In this document: positions 6,633-15,487 of the stretch, piece after piece
How positions within the stretch are numbered: position 1 is the stretch's first letter
How the letters are laid out: each line of letters starts with the position of its first letter
DNA from: Bacteroidota bacterium
GTDB lineage: Bacteria > Bacteroidota > Bacteroidia > Chitinophagales > Chitinophagaceae
Assembly (NCBI GenBank): GCA_023430465.1
Contig: JAEZAM010000101.1
Coordinates: forward strand, 1-24,497
DNA: 24,497 bases
Direction of reading: 5' to 3'
Made by a program: the position numbers and the translations under genes
The notes under the pieces: generated by a model
The model's input: only the letters and a program-made list of their open reading frames with translations
Told to the model about the DNA's origin: nothing
Database searches by the model: none

Positions 6633-6805
6633 CGATTTTGCGCGGTTTAGACGGTCACTGCATGGTGGAAACACCATCAGTACCCGGTTCCAAGGCCTTA
6701 TTTCATGGAGTGCCACTACCCATCCCCCACCCCGGGCATTCTCCCAGCAGCTTTTTCCCCACTATTCCCGGCATATTTTTTTCGGTGGGTACAGAAAGCT
6801 TTTTT

Positions 6806-7252
6806 ATGAAAAAGAAAGAGGAAGTACCAGAGGAAACTCATTTCACGATTGATATGCCGGATGTAAGTGATATTCCGGGCCAGGAACACATCAAGCCGCC
6901 ACGGATGAATGAGATGGCGGATGTAACCATCTCATCGGCGGATGAGGAAGGGGAAGGAATACTTGATGCGGTAAATGGCGGAACCGGTGAGGATGATTTG
7001 CTCGATGATAACGTTTTACTTTCGGAAACCGAACTGTCAGCTCTCGAACGTACAGATCGCACCGTATCTCCGGAAACAAACGATGTATCACATATCGTGG
7101 ATGCAACAGATGGGGAAGAAAAGCTCAATGAGCGGGCGCGGCCTTTCGACATGGGCAAAGACCTCGACATACCAGGTGCTGACGGTGATGATCGCAACGA
7201 AAGTATCGGGGAGGAAGATGAAGAGAACAACGAGTACAGCCGTCGTGACTAA
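6806..7252 (+). CDS. Acidic conserved Bacteroidota protein of unknown function
   Basis: This encodes 148 residues from the ATG at 6806. A longer frame from 6638 is rejected because its extra part is low-complexity and proline-rich, while MKKKEEVPEE is a natural start. The protein is strongly acidic, with no signal peptide, membrane segment or Cys, and is probably disordered. Recognisable blocks are FTIDMPDVSDIPGQEHI, KPPRMNEMADVTISSADEEG, a middle rich in Asp and Glu, then DMGKDLDIPGADGDD and IGEEDEENNEYS. I recall these DIPGQE and LD(I/V)PGA blocks in uncharacterised Chitinophagaceae proteins, but no function is known to me. The stop codon (7250-7252) directly abuts the stop of the receiver-like gene on the other strand. 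Confidence 0.75.
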   Translation: MKKKEEVPEETHFTIDMPDVSDIPGQEHIKPPRMNEMADVTISSADEEGEGILDAVNGGTGEDDLLDDNVLLSETELSALERTDRTVSPETNDVSHIVDATDGEEKLNERARPFDMGKDLDIPGADGDDRNESIGEEDEENNEYSRRD

Positions 7253-7657
7253 TTATAGCTCCACTGTTTCGAACCAATACGTGAAGAAACTGGCAATCTT
7301 GGCGCGCGTACCGGCAACCGAGGATGGCTTTGTAATAAAGCTGTTGGCTCCTGCGGCGTAACATTTGCGCACATATTCAGGGGTCGATATCTCGCCAAGC
7401 AACACGACCGGTATATCCTTCAACGGCTCAGTTTTTTTCAGTTCGCCGAGTACAGTATAACCCAGGTGCATTGCTCCCTGGTCATTGATCAGGATAACAG
7501 CAGGTTCACCATGATGACCGGCGTACTCAATGCCCTCCTTGACTGATCGTACAAAATGAACCGCCGTGGTCTGACCAAGCTCTCTCATGGCAGTTTCTGT
7601 AAACTGCCGATCATCCGGATCTGTGTTCAGCATTAACACATAACGCTCTTTTTTCAT
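7253..7657 (-). CDS. Degenerate receiver-domain protein (pseudo-receiver)
   Basis: This encodes a 134-residue single-domain protein with the CheY-like pattern. The acidic pocket is present (LMLNTDPDDRQF, Asp13, Asp15, Asp16), as is the conserved Lys-Pro (FITKPSS, Lys110). The position of the phospho-acceptor Asp holds Asn58 in VILINDQG, although Asp59 follows. The switch Thr/Ser after beta-4 is Gly88 (VVLLGEIS). Phosphorylation in the usual way is therefore doubtful, and it may work as a protein-binding pseudo-receiver. It is the last gene of the four-gene signalling operon, 33 nt after the second kinase. The start at 7657 (MKKERYVLML) fits the beta-1 strand. That it is a receiver fold is solid; its role is inferred. 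Confidence 0.8.
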   Translation of the reverse strand: MKKERYVLMLNTDPDDRQFTETAMRELGQTTAVHFVRSVKEGIEYAGHHGEPAVILINDQGAMHLGYTVLGELKKTEPLKDIPVVLLGEISTPEYVRKCYAAGANSFITKPSSVAGTRAKIASFFTYWFETVEL

Positions 7658-7690
7658 TCGCTAAAAATAAGGAATACAACCAAGGCGTTG

Positions 7691-10285
7691 TCAATTCAGT
7701 TCAGCATCGATCGGAAAGAAGACGGATAGTTCGCAGCCTTTGCCCGGGCTTGAATGGATGGACATCATTCCGCCTGACAACTCCGCACGGCTCCGAATAT
7801 TTCTCAAGCCCACTCCATTTGGTTTTTTGGCAGGGTCGAATCCCACACCGTTGTCCCGAACGATAAGTTCCAGGCCGCGCTGATCCTGTTTCTCCCGTAC
7901 AATGAGTTTGGTCGTGACCTCACTTGCCTGGGCATGTTTGATAATATTGTTTAATTGCTCCTGAAGAATACGGTAAATCGTAAGCTTGAGATCCTTTGCT
8001 ATCATCTTCTCCTCGAAATCATGCCACTGCTTGTGGATCGAAAGTGAGCCTGCCAATCCGATGTTAGCGACAAGATCATCCAGGGCGCTTACCAGTCCAA
8101 ATTCCTCCAGTGAAGGCGGCACCAGCAGTCGGCAAAGCCGCCTGATCTCCTCGGTAGCAAGAATGATGAAATCTTTGCTTTTTAAAACTATCTCTTTGTC
8201 GACGGTGTCACCTGACATCGCGTATTCAAGATAAAGCTTCGACGTAGCGAGTATCTGGTTGACATTATCATGCAACTCGATTCCAAGCTGCTCGCGCTCA
8301 TTTTCCTGGCCCTTGATGGTAGCTTCTGTTACGGCCCGCTGCTGTTCTGTGCGAAAACGATCCACAGCTTCCTGGAGCTTTAATTTGTCCGTAATGTCAT
8401 TTACCTGGGCCTGCCTTACTTTTTTGCCGGAATACTCGATGGGGGAAATGAAAACTTCCACCATCATCATATCTCCGTTCTTCTTCACATGGCGAAGTAT
8501 GCCTTTACCATTTTCATCGGGAATAGGCATCTGGACATGCTCACTGTCATTCACGGGTGAAAGATCAAGTATATTCAGTTGGTTAAATTCCTGGCGGCTG
8601 TATCCGTATTTATCAAGCGTGGCATTGTTACACTCAATGATTTGCAGTGTATCGATGTCGTACAGAAACATCGGGAATGGGTTATCATTGAATATCTGGC
8701 GGTATTTCTCTTCGGACTCGCGTATTTTCTTCTCGGCTTCTTTTTCCTTCGTAATATCCCAGGAGTTGCAAACAATCCCGCGTACATGTTCATCGTGCAG
8801 CAGATTGGTGATGATCTTTTCACTTATAAGATAATGTCCGTCCCTGTGCCGAACGCGTGCCTGCATCCGGCATATGTAGGATGGGTCGGCGACAACCTTT
8901 TGTATTTCCGCGTGAAGTTCATCAACATCATCTGGATGGATGACATCATATTCATTCATACCTATCACATCCGCCATCGGGTAACCCAGGAGATGCTCAA
9001 CGGCTGGTGTGGCATAGAATATCTCTCCGTTTTCATGCAGCAGGGTCTTCATATCGGGGCTACGTTCCAGCAGCACACGGAACAGCGCTTCCTGTTTCTG
9101 CAGAGCAGCCGCGCTGATTTTGCGGTCGGTGATTTCCCGGAAATTCAGGACGATGGCGTTTACAGCCGGGTCACTCAATTGATTGTGAAACGATGATTCT
9201 ATCCAGATCCACTGCCCGTCCGCACGTTGGAAGCGGTATTCGATCGTGCGGATATTGGCTGGATCACGAACCACATCGTCAAAAGATTTGTCAACCAGTG
9301 CCTGGTCATCGGGGTGGATCAGTCCGGTGCGGTCTCCTCCGATATAACTTTCCTTGTCATAACCGAGTATGCGGGTAACGGCGTGGCTGATATCAAGAAC
9401 CGTCTTGTCGGCCCCAATGATAGTGATCCCGTCAGCACTGTTCTGGATGAGTGAACGAAAACGTTTTTCACTGTTGATCAATGCCTGTTCAGCATTCTTC
9501 TGCTCGGTGATATCCTGCGCAGCACCGATAAGGCGGATCACCTTCCCCGCGCGGTCGCGGACTACGTGGATCCGGTCAAGAATATGTTTGTACCCCCCGG
9601 ACTCACTCTCGAATCGGTAGCTCAGTTCGAATGAATCCCCTGTTGTTGAACCTGTGATCCTGTCGATGGCTTCAGAAAGTTCATCGAAATCTTCGGGATG
9701 GATTCGTTTACGCCATGCATCAGCATACTCGATAGGTGCATTGGAGGAGAAACCATACACATGCTTCACTGCGCTCTCATCGCGGTAAACTTTATTTGTT
9801 GCCAGGTCCCAGTCCCAGATCAGGTCATGGGTGGCTTTGGTGACGAGGGAGTAGCGCTCATTGACCTGCTTTAGCTTTTCCAGGTTTCTTCTCCGTTCGA
9901 TGCTATAAGAAATCGTGCGCTCTAGTATCTTTTCATCAAATTCACCCTTGGCCAGGTAATCCTGCGCTCCCAAAGCGATCGCTTCGAGCGCAATCTTGGT
10001 ATCCGATAAACCCGACAATACAATTACTGCCGATTCGCCGATATGTTCCTGCAGGTCGGTAAACGACTCCAGCCCGGTACTGTCGGGAAGAAAAAGATCG
10101 AGCAGGATAACATCCGGTGTCGATTGCTGCAGGTATTGTTTTGCTGCTTCCAGTGTATCGGCAAGTTCGATGGCTGATGCAGGTATTTTAGACAGGTATA
10201 TGCTTTCTTTCAGCAGCAGGAAATCGCCGTAGTTGTCCTCTACTACAAGGATCTTAAGTGAATCAGATGGTAAGAAGTGGGCCAT
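7691..10285 (-). CDS. Hybrid sensor: receiver - four PAS - HisKA_3/HATPase histidine kinase
   Basis: This encodes 864 residues from the ATG at 10285, which lies 1 nt after the TAA of the receiver gene upstream. A nine-residue extension overlapping that gene is less likely. In order there is a receiver domain (about 10-130; Glu16, Asp17, phospho-acceptor Asp63 in VILLDLFLP, Lys113), four PAS/PAC units (about 141-263, 271-389, 396-514 and 521-633), then a NarL/DesK-type HisKA_3 helix with His672 in ELHDNVNQ. The HATPase follows, with N-box QLNNIIKHA, DNGVGFDP and GVGLRNIRSRAE. No transmembrane helix is present, so it should be cytoplasmic. The N-terminal receiver suggests that it is itself driven by another kinase, plausibly the ten-PAS kinase of the same operon. 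Confidence 0.92.
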   Translation of the reverse strand: MAHFLPSDSLKILVVEDNYGDFLLLKESIYLSKIPASAIELADTLEAAKQYLQQSTPDVILLDLFLPDSTGLESFTDLQEHIGESAVIVLSGLSDTKIALEAIALGAQDYLAKGEFDEKILERTISYSIERRRNLEKLKQVNERYSLVTKATHDLIWDWDLATNKVYRDESAVKHVYGFSSNAPIEYADAWRKRIHPEDFDELSEAIDRITGSTTGDSFELSYRFESESGGYKHILDRIHVVRDRAGKVIRLIGAAQDITEQKNAEQALINSEKRFRSLIQNSADGITIIGADKTVLDISHAVTRILGYDKESYIGGDRTGLIHPDDQALVDKSFDDVVRDPANIRTIEYRFQRADGQWIWIESSFHNQLSDPAVNAIVLNFREITDRKISAAALQKQEALFRVLLERSPDMKTLLHENGEIFYATPAVEHLLGYPMADVIGMNEYDVIHPDDVDELHAEIQKVVADPSYICRMQARVRHRDGHYLISEKIITNLLHDEHVRGIVCNSWDITKEKEAEKKIRESEEKYRQIFNDNPFPMFLYDIDTLQIIECNNATLDKYGYSRQEFNQLNILDLSPVNDSEHVQMPIPDENGKGILRHVKKNGDMMMVEVFISPIEYSGKKVRQAQVNDITDKLKLQEAVDRFRTEQQRAVTEATIKGQENEREQLGIELHDNVNQILATSKLYLEYAMSGDTVDKEIVLKSKDFIILATEEIRRLCRLLVPPSLEEFGLVSALDDLVANIGLAGSLSIHKQWHDFEEKMIAKDLKLTIYRILQEQLNNIIKHAQASEVTTKLIVREKQDQRGLELIVRDNGVGFDPAKKPNGVGLRNIRSRAELSGGMMSIHSSPGKGCELSVFFPIDAELN

Positions 10286-10286
10286 A

Positions 10287-10709
10287 TTATTGTTGTTGAG
10301 GCAGCTTGACAATGCTGATCCAGAAATCTTCGATCGTTCGGATCACTTCCATAAACCGGTTCAGGTCTACTGGTTTGGTAATAAAACAATTCGCATAGTT
10401 CGTATACGAAGTTAGAATGTCTTTTGGGGCTGACGACGTGGTCAGCATAATTACCGGGATCACTTTTAAGCGCTCATTTTGTTTTATCGTCGACAAAACC
10501 TCGAGTCCGTCTACTTTGGGGAGGTTAATATCCAGGAGTATCATGTCGGGCAGATCGGCCACCTGGCAGTTCATGAGTAGTTCGAGTGCTTCCTGGCCAT
10601 CCATTGCCACAGATATCCGGTTGCGGATGCGAGCTTCTTTCAGTGCTTCTTTGGTCAGAATGATGTCTCCATCGTTGTCATCTATCAGGAGAATATGTAC
10701 TTCTTTCAT
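10287..10709 (-). CDS. Single-domain response regulator (CheY/Rcp1-like)
   Basis: This encodes a 140-residue stand-alone receiver. All key residues are present: acidic pair Asp10-Asp11 (LLIDDNDGD), phospho-acceptor Asp60 (MILLDINLP), switch Thr90 (IMLTTSS) and Lys112 (FITKPVD). The longer beta-4/alpha-4 region and the DNDGD motif resemble Rcp1-type regulators that accept phosphate from phytochrome-like or PAS-rich kinases. There is no output domain, so it should shuttle phosphate or act by binding. It starts 9 nt after the ten-PAS kinase stop codon and ends 1 nt before the next kinase ATG, so translational coupling is likely. It is the natural intermediate between the two kinases. Confidence 0.92.
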   Translation of the reverse strand: MKEVHILLIDDNDGDIILTKEALKEARIRNRISVAMDGQEALELLMNCQVADLPDMILLDINLPKVDGLEVLSTIKQNERLKVIPVIMLTTSSAPKDILTSYTNYANCFITKPVDLNRFMEVIRTIEDFWISIVKLPQQQ

Positions 10710-10718
10710 AGGGTATGA

Positions 10719-13700
10719 TTATAAATCTTTTTTTATTGTAAAACTAAATTCTGAGCCACCACCAATACGAGGTTCTATCCAGATATCCCCGCCGTGCTTT
10801 TCCACGATCTTTTTACAGATGGCTAAACCGATACCGGTTCCTGAAAATTCATTTTTATTGTGAAGGCGCTGGAAGATGACGAAGATTTTCTCCGCATATT
10901 TCGGATCAATTCCGATGCCGTTGTCGGCCACGGTGAATTGCCAGTGTGCGTCAAGTTCCTTTGCTGTAATTTCTACACGTGGCTCCGGTGATTCGTTGTA
11001 CTTCAGCGCATTCCCGACGAGATTTTGCAGCAACTGATTCATCTGTGACCTGCTTGCGCGAATCGTGGGCATTTCCCCGGTAATGATCTGGGCATTGGAA
11101 CCTGCGAGATGAGCAGCGAAGGTTGTTTTAACCTGCTCACATATTTCGTTGATGTCCGTTTCCATGAGGTCAGGACTCACGCTGGTCGCGCGCGAATACT
11201 CCAGCAGGTCCAGGATGAGGCTCTTCATCCTGTCCGCCCCGTCTACAGCATAATTGATGTAGAGGTCCGCTGTTGCATCGAGTTTGTTCTGATATTTCTT
11301 CTTGAGTAATTGCAGGAAGCTGCTTACCATCCGCAACGGTTCCTGGAGGTCATGCGATGCCACATACGCGAATCGTTCCAGTTCAGCATTGGTACCGGCC
11401 AGTTCAGCCGCCCTCTTTTGAAGTTCCTGGTTCAGGTTGCGGATCGCGTCCTCCTGTCGTTTTCTCTCCGTGATGTCCTGCATGGCGCCGAAGATCTTCA
11501 GGGGTTCGCCGGTCTCGCTGTATTTGATCATCAGCTTGTCAAATACAGTCTTATAGCTGCCATCCGCACAACGGAACCTCATTTCCCGGGTGAGCGACGT
11601 GGTCTTATTTGCAAAGGCCACTAGTGTACTGTTCAGCACATCCTGTAGTTCATCAGGGTGCAGGTTGCCCATCCAGGTATCCGCTGGCATCGGCCCTTCA
11701 AACCGGGGATAACCAAATAGCGTCTGGTAGCCTTCACCCCAATAATTTGTATTAGTAAGAATATCCCATTCGTAGATCACATCGTTGGTGGCCTTCGCGG
11801 CCATGTCATACCGTTCATTACTTTTCCTGATCTGCGCTTCCTGTTCCTTCTGTTCTGTTATATCAACAATTGCACCTATCACGCGGACTGGTTTTCCATT
11901 TCCATCCTGTATGATCGACGCCCGGTCAAGCACGGTATGTATGCTGCCATCGGGCGCATAGAACCTGAATTCGTCATGCCATTCCGTGATATACCCTTTC
12001 CAGACAGATCTCAGCCGATCAATGATCATCTGCCTGTCATCCTCATGCACCTTGCTTGTCCATTCGGCCAGGCGGGGCACCCCCTGCGACCTTTCATAAC
12101 CAAGTATTTTATAGAAATTATCGTTCCACCATGCCTGATCAGTTGTGAGATCCCAATCCCATACCGCATCACTGGTCACCTCCGATACAAGTTTCAATCG
12201 CTCATTAAAGGCGCGTATCTCTTCTTCCGCCGCTTTACGGCTGCTGATATCACGAATAAATCCACAAAAGAATTTTTCCGTTCCCTGCGTGATCGGGATA
12301 ACGGTGAGCTCAATCGGGAATACTATGCCCTTCCGGTTTTTAGCTTCAAGTTCCAGCAGGGTATTCAGTCCCGGACCGTGCCCAGTCCTCAGATAACTGG
12401 TCAGCCCTTCATCATGCTTTTTATCCCATCCTGTCGGAATAATGATCTCTGACAGCCTTCTGCCGATCACTTCATCTTCTTTCCACCCGAAGGTCTTTTC
12501 AGCCTGCGGGTTCCAGAAGGTGATCAGGCCGCGTGTATCCATGCATACAATCGCATCAAGAGCTGCGTTCATGATCAGCCGGTTCTTTTCTTCACTATCA
12601 CGTATCATCTCCTCGGAATGTTTCCGCGACGTAACGTCCTGGACCGTGCCCTCCAGCCTGATAGGAATATTCTGTTCATTCGTTACTATCCACCCCTGCT
12701 GGTATATATGTTTCAACTGACCCTCCGGGGTCAGTATCCTGTATTCTATTTCAAGATGCTTACTGGTTCGCACGGCGCGGACCTGCGCATGTAAAAACCG
12801 TTTCCTGTCTTCAGGATGAATCCGGGCCAGCAATGGCCGGATGGTCTGGAGATTAGTCACGCTTTCAAGACCGAATATCCGGGCTACCTCAGCCGAGCAA
12901 AAAACCTGTTCTCCATCAAAAATGACTTCCCAATACCCCAGCGAAGCAATCCGCTGAGCTGTTTCCAACTGGTGATTGATTTTCAACAACTGGTTCTGGT
13001 AATTTCTTGCTTCCGTGATGTTACGGCCATAGCAGGCGATACCCGATATACCCGTATCATCAAATATGGGGTTAAAGCTTACCTCGAACCATGCAGCCGG
13101 ATGACCCTCCAGGCTGACGTTGGTGCGGATGATCTTTGTAAAGAATTCTCCCGTCAATGCCCTGGTATATTGCTGGCGCCACAGTTCTTTCACCTTTGGT
13201 GTAAACAGTTCGGGAATGAGCATATCCTGGCCGGGTGAGATCCAGATACCGATATGGCTCTTCATCGCTTCCAGGAAAGATTTATTGGCAGCGATCAGCT
13301 CGAGCTTTTTGTTTACACTCCAGATCATATCGCTGGTCGAGTTGATCAATGCTTCCTTGTCCCTCCGCTCAAATTCCTTCTGCTCTTCAGCGGCGATCCT
13401 TGCCGTTATATCGTTCAGTAAGACGAGTCCCGCGGGTTGCCCGTCATAGTCGATGATATGTGACGTAACCTCTACGAAAATGATTTCACCCCCTTTACGG
13501 ATATGACGCCAGCATCCATGGTGCTTTTCCCATGATCCATTCACAACCCGTTGCGCACCGCGAAGTGCATCAAGGTCCTCCTTTGGACGTATGTCATAGA
13601 GGGTCATGGTAAGAAACTCCTCCCTCGAGTATCCGTAATGGGCAATGGCGGCATCGTTCACTTCCAGGAACCGTTTCCCATCTACCGCGAAGATCCACAT

Positions 13701-15284
13701 GGGTAGTGGGTTTGCGTAGAACAGATAACGATAACGCTCCTCCGACACGCGGAGGGCATGCTCACTTTGCTTTTTCTCGGTAGCATCACGCGCAATGCAA
13801 TACATGATCTGGTCCGTGTTGTCCCACCTCGCAGACCAAATCAGCGGCACCTCCTTGCCGTTCTTGTGTATATATCTATTCTGGTGATTGGTAGTTTCAA
13901 TACCGGAGATAATTGCATCCGTTGCCACCATGCTGAACCCGATATCATCCGGATGCAAAAAATCACGGAATGGTCTGCCTATCAGTTCCCCGGGTTCATA
14001 TCCCAACATGGCAGAAGAAGCCTGGCTCACCTGGATGAATCTGCCATCGATGTCCATTGAGCAGATCATGTCAAGGGACGATGCAAGAATTTTTTCCAGC
14101 TCACGGCGCGACTGAACCTGTTCTGTTACATCGCGGAAATTATCGACGATCCCACCGATTGCCGGTTCATGCAGCATGTTCGTCATGGTATCCTCCAGCC
14201 AGCGCCATGTACCATCCTTATGTAACATGCGGCTGGTATAACCACGGATCGGCTCGCCTGGATGATCAAGCGCCGTCTTCCAGACACGTGCGACATTTTC
14301 CACGTCTTCCGGATGGGTGATGGAAAACAGATCAAGGTGCCATGCCTCTTCTATGCTATAGCCAAGCACCTTTGTAAGTGTAGGTGATATATAAACAGGT
14401 TTTCCTTCTTCCGTGAGTACAACAACTGCGTCGGAACCATTTTCAACGAGCGCCTTGAACTCCACCTCTTTCACTTTCAGCTTGCGGCTGTCGAGCACAT
14501 GAGCGGTAATATCCTGTAGTTGCGAAACGAAGTGGAGCGGGTTACCATCCGCGTCTCTTATCAGGGTCACAACAAGTTGCACATAGATAGTTGCGCCGCT
14601 TTTCTGAAAATATCGCTTCTCAATCTGGTAGTGTGTTATCTTCCCTTCCAGCAAATCGTACATGTGCTGGAGGTCGATGTCAAGGTCATCCGGATGTGTG
14701 ATCGATTGAAAATTCGTGGCGAGTAACTCTTCCCGCGTATATCCCATCATCGCACACACCCTCTTGTTTACCTCTATCCATCGCCCATCAGAGCCCACCA
14801 GGGCCATTCCTATAGCGGAAAGATTGAATGCACTCCGGAATTGCTCCTGGCGAAGGCGCAGCTCAGCCTCAAGTTTCTTTTCGCGGCTTATATTCCTCGC
14901 CTGAAGTAATAAGCTCTCCACGTTGCCCGCATTGTCATAGAGAGGTATATATTTTATTTCATAAAAAAGATCACGGGCGGGCTGGTAATGAAAAAAAGGA
15001 GCGACGGCCTCACCTGCAAAAACTTTATCGGTGACAGCATTGATTCTTTCTGCAGATTTGATATCAGTTGGGTCGGGCAAAACTTCGCCCGCCGTGACAG
15101 AGCCGCCGAAAAGCCTCCGGGCATTTTCATGTGCTGCGGCATTGGCGGTAACAACGCGAAAATTGCGATCGATGACGACATAGATATGATCCGTATTGTC
15201 GAAGATCAATTCCAGAAAGCGGGGCGAACCCGCTAGCCCATTGACCCCGGCAGCAGAGCCAGCAGCATGTATTGATTTTTTCAT
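10719..15284 (-). CDS. Soluble histidine kinase with ten PAS domains
   Basis: This encodes 1,521 residues from the ATG at 15284; a GTG 27 nt upstream is the alternative. I count ten PAS/PAC units, each closing with a D-x-T/S or N-I-S/T type motif (ARNISREKK, LQDITAHV, FRDVTEQV, ARDATEKK, LNDITARI, GRNITEAR, VQDVTSRK, IRDISSRK, IVDITEQK, MQDITERK). They span about residues 20-1275. A short coiled linker leads to HisKA (FAYVASHDLQEPLRM, His1311) and HATPase (N-box LLQNLVGNALKY, DNGIGIDP, GTGIGLAI). This is the phytochrome/BaeS-like subtype with HDLQEPLR. No membrane helix is visible, so the signals are probably intracellular (small ligands, redox or oxygen). It is first in the four-gene operon. 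Confidence 0.93.
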   Translation of the reverse strand: MKKSIHAAGSAAGVNGLAGSPRFLELIFDNTDHIYVVIDRNFRVVTANAAAHENARRLFGGSVTAGEVLPDPTDIKSAERINAVTDKVFAGEAVAPFFHYQPARDLFYEIKYIPLYDNAGNVESLLLQARNISREKKLEAELRLRQEQFRSAFNLSAIGMALVGSDGRWIEVNKRVCAMMGYTREELLATNFQSITHPDDLDIDLQHMYDLLEGKITHYQIEKRYFQKSGATIYVQLVVTLIRDADGNPLHFVSQLQDITAHVLDSRKLKVKEVEFKALVENGSDAVVVLTEEGKPVYISPTLTKVLGYSIEEAWHLDLFSITHPEDVENVARVWKTALDHPGEPIRGYTSRMLHKDGTWRWLEDTMTNMLHEPAIGGIVDNFRDVTEQVQSRRELEKILASSLDMICSMDIDGRFIQVSQASSAMLGYEPGELIGRPFRDFLHPDDIGFSMVATDAIISGIETTNHQNRYIHKNGKEVPLIWSARWDNTDQIMYCIARDATEKKQSEHALRVSEERYRYLFYANPLPMWIFAVDGKRFLEVNDAAIAHYGYSREEFLTMTLYDIRPKEDLDALRGAQRVVNGSWEKHHGCWRHIRKGGEIIFVEVTSHIIDYDGQPAGLVLLNDITARIAAEEQKEFERRDKEALINSTSDMIWSVNKKLELIAANKSFLEAMKSHIGIWISPGQDMLIPELFTPKVKELWRQQYTRALTGEFFTKIIRTNVSLEGHPAAWFEVSFNPIFDDTGISGIACYGRNITEARNYQNQLLKINHQLETAQRIASLGYWEVIFDGEQVFCSAEVARIFGLESVTNLQTIRPLLARIHPEDRKRFLHAQVRAVRTSKHLEIEYRILTPEGQLKHIYQQGWIVTNEQNIPIRLEGTVQDVTSRKHSEEMIRDSEEKNRLIMNAALDAIVCMDTRGLITFWNPQAEKTFGWKEDEVIGRRLSEIIIPTGWDKKHDEGLTSYLRTGHGPGLNTLLELEAKNRKGIVFPIELTVIPITQGTEKFFCGFIRDISSRKAAEEEIRAFNERLKLVSEVTSDAVWDWDLTTDQAWWNDNFYKILGYERSQGVPRLAEWTSKVHEDDRQMIIDRLRSVWKGYITEWHDEFRFYAPDGSIHTVLDRASIIQDGNGKPVRVIGAIVDITEQKEQEAQIRKSNERYDMAAKATNDVIYEWDILTNTNYWGEGYQTLFGYPRFEGPMPADTWMGNLHPDELQDVLNSTLVAFANKTTSLTREMRFRCADGSYKTVFDKLMIKYSETGEPLKIFGAMQDITERKRQEDAIRNLNQELQKRAAELAGTNAELERFAYVASHDLQEPLRMVSSFLQLLKKKYQNKLDATADLYINYAVDGADRMKSLILDLLEYSRATSVSPDLMETDINEICEQVKTTFAAHLAGSNAQIITGEMPTIRASRSQMNQLLQNLVGNALKYNESPEPRVEITAKELDAHWQFTVADNGIGIDPKYAEKIFVIFQRLHNKNEFSGTGIGLAICKKIVEKHGGDIWIEPRIGGGSEFSFTIKKDL

Positions 15285-15324
15285 AAGAGCGTACAGACTT
15301 GGATCACACACCTACCCCGGGTAT

Positions 15325-15374
15325 GCAAAATAAAAACTGCGGGAAAACCGCTCTCGGAGGTATTTCCCGCAGTT
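15325..15374 (-). terminator. Intrinsic terminator of the sigma factor gene
   Basis: AACTGCGGGAAA (15335-15346) pairs perfectly over 12 bp with TTTCCCGCAGTT (15363-15374), and an inner ACC/GGT helix may extend it. On the minus strand the stem is followed by a T-rich run (15334-15327). This fits termination of the rpoD-like transcript, which stops coding at 15488, before the kinase operon. Confidence 0.75.
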
Positions 15375-15487
15375 GATTGCGTTAAAGATACTACTGGTTT
15401 TTCGTCTTCCATAGCCCGTGGTTTTCCCACGGCAACATTATTTTAAAAACGATTAATATAGATATGTGTATTCACCTATTTACAAAA

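Larger units (their letters stand above)
6288..6805. other. Hairpin-rich gene-free interval
   Basis: No supported ORF lies in these 518 bp. The interval holds, in order, two mutually exclusive hairpins (6372-6396), a small hairpin GTCAA-acgta-TTGAC (6445-6459), two terminator-like hairpins (6472-6507 and 6566-6591) and a pair of near-identical palindromes (6600-6632). The remaining 170 bp before the ATG at 6806 are pyrimidine-rich and carry no clear promoter. Confidence 0.6.

Noticed and set aside
6638..6805. N-terminal extension of the acidic protein
   Set aside because: The extra 56 residues are Pro/Ser/Phe-rich and unlike the rest, and a natural ATG with MKKKEE lies at 6806.
7986..10232. 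Plus-strand ORFs antisense to the kinases
   Set aside because: They are serine/leucine-rich shadows of the minus-strand codons, with no family resemblance.
10286..10312. Nine-residue extension of the second kinase overlapping the receiver gene
   Set aside because: The ATG at 10285, 1 nt after the receiver stop codon, gives a clean coupled start directly before the receiver domain.
15326..15333. TTATTTTG as -7 element of the kinase operon
   Set aside because: It lies in the T tail of the sigma terminator, and no TTG is found 17-23 bp upstream.
15412..15432. CCGTGG/CCACGG hairpin after the sigma gene
   Set aside because: The stem is only 6 bp and has no T tract on the minus strand; the 12-bp hairpin at 15335-15374 is the better terminator.
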